Assembly (NCBI GenBank): GCA_039720395.1
Contig: CM077828.1
Coordinates: forward strand, 23,788,717 to 23,852,716
Direction: 5' to 3'
Origin: Liquidambar formosana
Lineage: Eukaryota; Streptophyta; Magnoliopsida; Saxifragales; Altingiaceae
Length of the DNA: 64,000 bases
The position numbers and the translations under genes are program-made. The notes under the pieces are model-generated. The model saw nothing but the letters and a program-made list of their open reading frames with translations. It was not told the origin of the DNA and did no database searches. Positions 60,863 to 64,000 of the stretch are shown here, one piece after another. Numbering within the stretch: position 1 is the stretch's first letter; every line of letters starts with the position of its first letter.

Positions 60863-61518
60863 CTTTGGAGCACATGATTGTAGAGTATTAAAACTTCTGT
60901 ACAATTTCAAAATAATTAATGGGAAGTAGCTCAACTTCTGCGTTGCCACTTTCTTGAAAATAGGCCTGCCTTATTCATCTCATGTTCTACAAAAACGCGT
61001 AGAATTTATTTACACATTATTAGATATGGACAGGGGAGAAGAGGGAGAGACAAGATAATTTAAAGTTGGTGCAAAAGTTTGTTTAAAGTTGGTGGGAAAG
61101 AGAAGTTACAAATTTAATTGTTTGAAGCAGGGTTGGTAGGCTTACAGGCTGTAATTATTAAAACTTGGAGCTACCTCCACAACTATGTCAATATTGTTTG
61201 AAGACTCTAATAATATTAGGGAGATAATATAGTTAATGAATTTTTCATGTACCATGACATGTTGCCTCGTCTAAAAATGTTGGTGCATCTATTTTCATGA
61301 TTAGCTGAAGAATTTCACTTCAATCCAGCGTCGTGTACTAGAATTCTCATCTAGACTTCTTTTTTAAAGCTATCAGATCAGGATTCACGTGTATTAATGA
61401 TTTAAGTGATTCCGATTAAACAGCTTGAAATAGAAGCCTCCCGAACCAGAAGGGAAATGATTAGATGTAATTTCAAATAGCCTTGCAATTTATTATCTTT
61501 CTCATCATCACAAAAAAA

Positions 61519-61549
<31 letters not shown>

Positions 61550-62105
61550 TAAACATGCCCTGTTAACTCAAATATTTTACCATTTAAAATGAAAATGCTA
61601 TACAAAAAAAAAAAAAAAAAAAAAGAGTGCTTTTACACAAAGTCTAGAACAATGAAAATTTTGAAATTGATGGATAATTGAGATGATTTCGCTTCGAGAT
61701 GAATGATGGAAATAATGGCATGTGAGTTTGTATAAACTTTTTGTAAAGGAAACCCTGGTATCATTAGCATCATAGACAAGACACTTGCCCAACCCTCCAT
61801 GCTCCATTTGATTCTTGAAAAATTGGAGGAAAAGGAAAGAAATGTTTTAAATGCTTAGAAACGACTTCCGTTCATAAAGCATTTGTAATCATTTTGTGTT
61901 ATTTTCTCTCAATTTTTTTTTCTTGATATCCAATGAAAAAAAAAAAAAAAAAAAAAAAAGCTTTAAAATGTATTTCTTACAAGACATGCTATTATCTATG
62001 GATCTCATCTCACAAACGATATTACGTTTTACAAAAGTTATTATGCTTTAAAAAAATTATTAATGACGAACAAAATGTGACATTTTTTTTTACATCATTG
62101 TAAAT
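60863..62105. other. Intergenic
   Basis: AT-rich DNA with (TAA)n/(TAAA)n microsatellites near 61514-61553 and poly-A runs near 61604 and 61935. No gene recognised. Confidence 0.45.
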
Positions 62106-62517
62106 AGAGTGAGGCTATTGCCACCATATAAAACACTCAAAGCCTCCCATTAATTTACACTTTTTGAAGTTTTATGAAAAATATAAAAGGTTTTTACGAA
62201 AACTAATAGCATTGTTCACTAGAAAACATCATTCTGAACAACTTTGTAGAAGAAATTTTTTTCAAAATCTATCATTTAAGTAAACTTTTTGATCATTTAC
62301 AATCTCTATTTCATTTTCCATGAAAAATTGCCAAAAAATCTACTTAAATGACAAATTTTGGAAAAACTTTCTTCTACAAAATTGTCCGGAATGATGTTTT
62401 CTAGTAGACTATGTGATTAGTTTTCATAAAATTTTTTTTATATTTTTCATAAAACCTTAAAAATGTAAATTAAATGGGGGGTTTAGAGTATTTTATGTGG
62501 TAGCAATAGCCTAGCCC
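62106..62517. mobile_element. hAT-like foldback MITE, perfect 8-bp TSD
   Basis: A 412-bp element flanked by TTGTAAAT at 62098-62105 and 62518-62525. Ends GAGGCTATTGCCACC and GGTAGCAATAGCCTAG are inverted, and most of the body folds back on itself (CACTAGAAAACATCATTC against GATGTTTTCTAGTAG). The interior is related to the element in NEN-B at 42885-43480. Confidence 0.85.
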
Positions 62518-62554
62518 TTGTAAATATATATAAATATAAGATGATGATGAGGTA

Positions 62555-62872
62555 AGCACATGCTGATATAAGATATATCATCACCTTTGTTGAGAGTTGT
62601 ATCTTGTGCATTAGTGGATTACGAGGTACATTAGACCAATGCAAGGAGTACAACCACAATACACGGTACTCATATAATTCATATCAAAATGTATTGATGG
62701 AAACATAACCGAATATATATATAGTTCTGATCATGTTAGCACGTGTTAATATATATCAGTACCATATATTAGGGGTTGTACTCTTTACATTGGCCCAATG
62801 TACCCCATAATCCACTAATACACGAGGTACAATTCCTAATGTGGATATTGATATAAGTTGTATTAGCACGTG
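62555..62872. mobile_element. Foldback element, about 100-bp inverted arms
   Basis: Left arm 62555-62655 (GCACATGCTGATATAAG ... GGAGTACAACC) is complementary to right arm 62774-62872 (GGTTGTACTC ... TTAGCACGTG) with some mismatches, around a spacer of about 118 bp. No target duplication found. Confidence 0.7.
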
Positions 62873-63180
62873 TTTATTTGATCATCATTGTATATATATA
62901 TATTTGCCAAACAAGGGCATCCCAAGTCGTTAGGTTTAGACTAATTCCCGTGATGCATAAACTACTAGTAAGCTCATGCATTCGATAATAAGGAAGTAAA
63001 GATTCAAACTTAAGACGTATGGTTTATGAGCTGCGATCTTTTGCCATCTAAGCTTCAAAGTAGGGAAATTGCATTATTCCATTCAAATGTGTCAAAAAAA
63101 ATTAAACTCCTATTTATTTATTTATTTTGGAAGAGTTTAATCTTTTATCAAAAACCCAAATAAGTAAATAACAGTTAATG

Positions 63181-63452
63181 TACTCCCCCGTTTTTAAATA
63201 AGTGTCATACTTTTATTTTTTTGGATATTTTAAAATAATTATTTTATTTCAAGGTCAATGGTCATTTTTTATTCATTTCCTAAAATATCCTTAAAAAGGT
63301 ATTCTTACTTTTTTTAATGTTTCATACTTGTCACTTGAGGGCAAAATTGAAATTTTAAAATATATGCATTAATATAAAACCATTTAATAGGATTTACTTA
63401 AAAAACGTGTCTTTTCAAAGAAAACACTTAATTTGGAACAGAGGAGAGAGTA
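63181..63452. mobile_element. Stowaway-like MITE
   Basis: Ends TACTCCCCCGTTTTTAAATA and GGAACAGAGGAGAGAGTA are inverted versions of the common plant CTCCCTCCGTxxxxxAAATAAGTG terminus. The TA ends match Tc1/mariner target choice. 272 bp, no coding capacity. Confidence 0.75.
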
Positions 63453-63704
63453 TAATTTAAGACAGTATTTTTTATTTTTTTTTTGTTAATCCAAAAAAAA
63501 TGATTAATGTATAATTTAAATCATAATTAATTCGAATTAAACATAGTCTTCTCTCTCTTTCTCTCTCTCTGAGCCCAGCTCCGCAGCTGTCGCCGTCTTC
63601 TTTACACTTCCACGTCTCTCCTCCTCCCTCCATTTCTCTTCCACCTTATCACCAAACCCCCCCAAAATCTAGGACACATTTGTCTTTCAATCCTTTGGCT
63701 ATAT

Positions 63705-63933
63705 ATGGATGTGGTCCGTTACTGCACCTGTAGCCCATACGGGACCCAATCGGAGGCTTGTGGTTCGTGCCACGACTCGCCGCCGGGTTCGAGTCCGGTG
63801 CCTCCGCTTCGATCGTATTTGCCCGATATGGAAAGTGGTGGCCTTGAAGGGAGATATATTAGGGTTTATCGTCATATACCGAGATTGATCGCTGGGGCGC
63901 TTTCCGGTGCTCTTACGGGCCTTTTTGCTCTTG
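63705..63933 (+). CDS. Probable NEP1-interacting-protein-like RING gene, exon 1 only
   Basis: The ATG at 63705 opens a frame after a CT-rich, GC-elevated leader (63541-63660). It reads MDVVRYCTCSPYGTQSEACG, then RYIRVYRHIPRLIAGALSGA and LTGLFALG, and stops at a donor (CTTG|GTAATT) at 63933/63934. The small-residue membrane segment LIAGALSGALTGLFALG resembles the start of plant NEP1-interacting-protein (NIP/NIPL) RING-H2 proteins, which are membrane-anchored ubiquitin ligases. The RING domain would be in later exons outside the window. Support is this one segment plus expected synteny with NIPL2 (At1g74410, from memory). Confidence 0.5.
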
Positions 63934-64000
63934 GTAATTTGGTTTTGTATATATATATATATATATATAGATATTCATTCCGCTGTGTATTGTTTGTTGT

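Noticed and set aside
1..64000. CRISPR array, bacterial operon or phage-type system
   Set aside because: The window is plant nuclear DNA; no regularly spaced repeats with unique spacers and no prokaryotic gene organisation.

Overview
This window is nuclear DNA of a dicot-type flowering plant. The genes carry spliceosomal GT-AG introns, the DNA between them is AT-rich, and MITE-sized transposons and microsatellites are frequent. The recognisable proteins are plant-specific: a xyloglucan xylosyltransferase, the clock regulator TOC1, a VTI1 SNARE, NEN-type exonuclease proteins and several pentatricopeptide repeat (PPR) proteins. I cannot name the genus.

Layout. 1.5-2.8 kb (minus): an XXT5-like xylosyltransferase with a reading-frame break near its N terminus. 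4.7-6.5 kb: a hAT-like element split by a Mutator-like element with about 360-bp inverted ends. 7.4-10.8 kb: a mosaic of exon fragments from at least three unrelated genes (ankyrin, ELMO-domain, protoporphyrinogen oxidase), all on the minus strand with intron borders kept. 11.8-13.3 kb (minus): a PPR gene whose C terminus is cut off by a one-base frameshift. 14.4-18.5 kb (plus): a complete five-exon VTI1-type v-SNARE gene. 21.1-25.9 kb (minus): a complete six-exon TOC1/PRR1 gene with a perfect evening element about 0.8 kb upstream.

26.9-53.9 kb is a direct tandem duplication of a roughly 13-kb block holding a NEN-like exonuclease gene and an E-class PPR gene, both on the minus strand. The damage in the two copies is reciprocal. 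Copy A (26.9-40.2 kb) keeps a full 510-aa NEN but its PPR is frameshifted. Copy B (40.9-53.9 kb) keeps a full 553-aa PPR, but its NEN lacks 84 residues and has a 1.1-kb pyrimidine-rich insertion just upstream. Insertions shared by both copies or private to one give a relative insertion history, often with an empty site in the sister copy.

54.9-59.5 kb (plus): two intact intronless PPR genes, one P-class (683 aa) and one E-class (477 aa). 59.5-63.7 kb: transposon-rich spacer with well-delimited hAT, foldback and Stowaway-like elements. 63.7 kb to the end (plus): first exon of what is probably a NEP1-interacting-protein-like RING-finger gene.

The genes do not form one pathway. XXT acts in Golgi cell-wall synthesis, VTI1 in vesicle fusion, TOC1 in the circadian clock, NEN in nuclear degradation, and the PPRs in organelle RNA. 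Their grouping looks ancestral: from memory, Arabidopsis has PPR-TOC1-NEN2-PPR around At5g61370-At5g61400 and XXT5-NEN3-PPR-NIPL2 around At1g74380-At1g74410, and this window reads like an unfractionated version of both blocks. Four single-base frame problems in otherwise conserved genes mean local base errors should be excluded before any of them is called a pseudogene.
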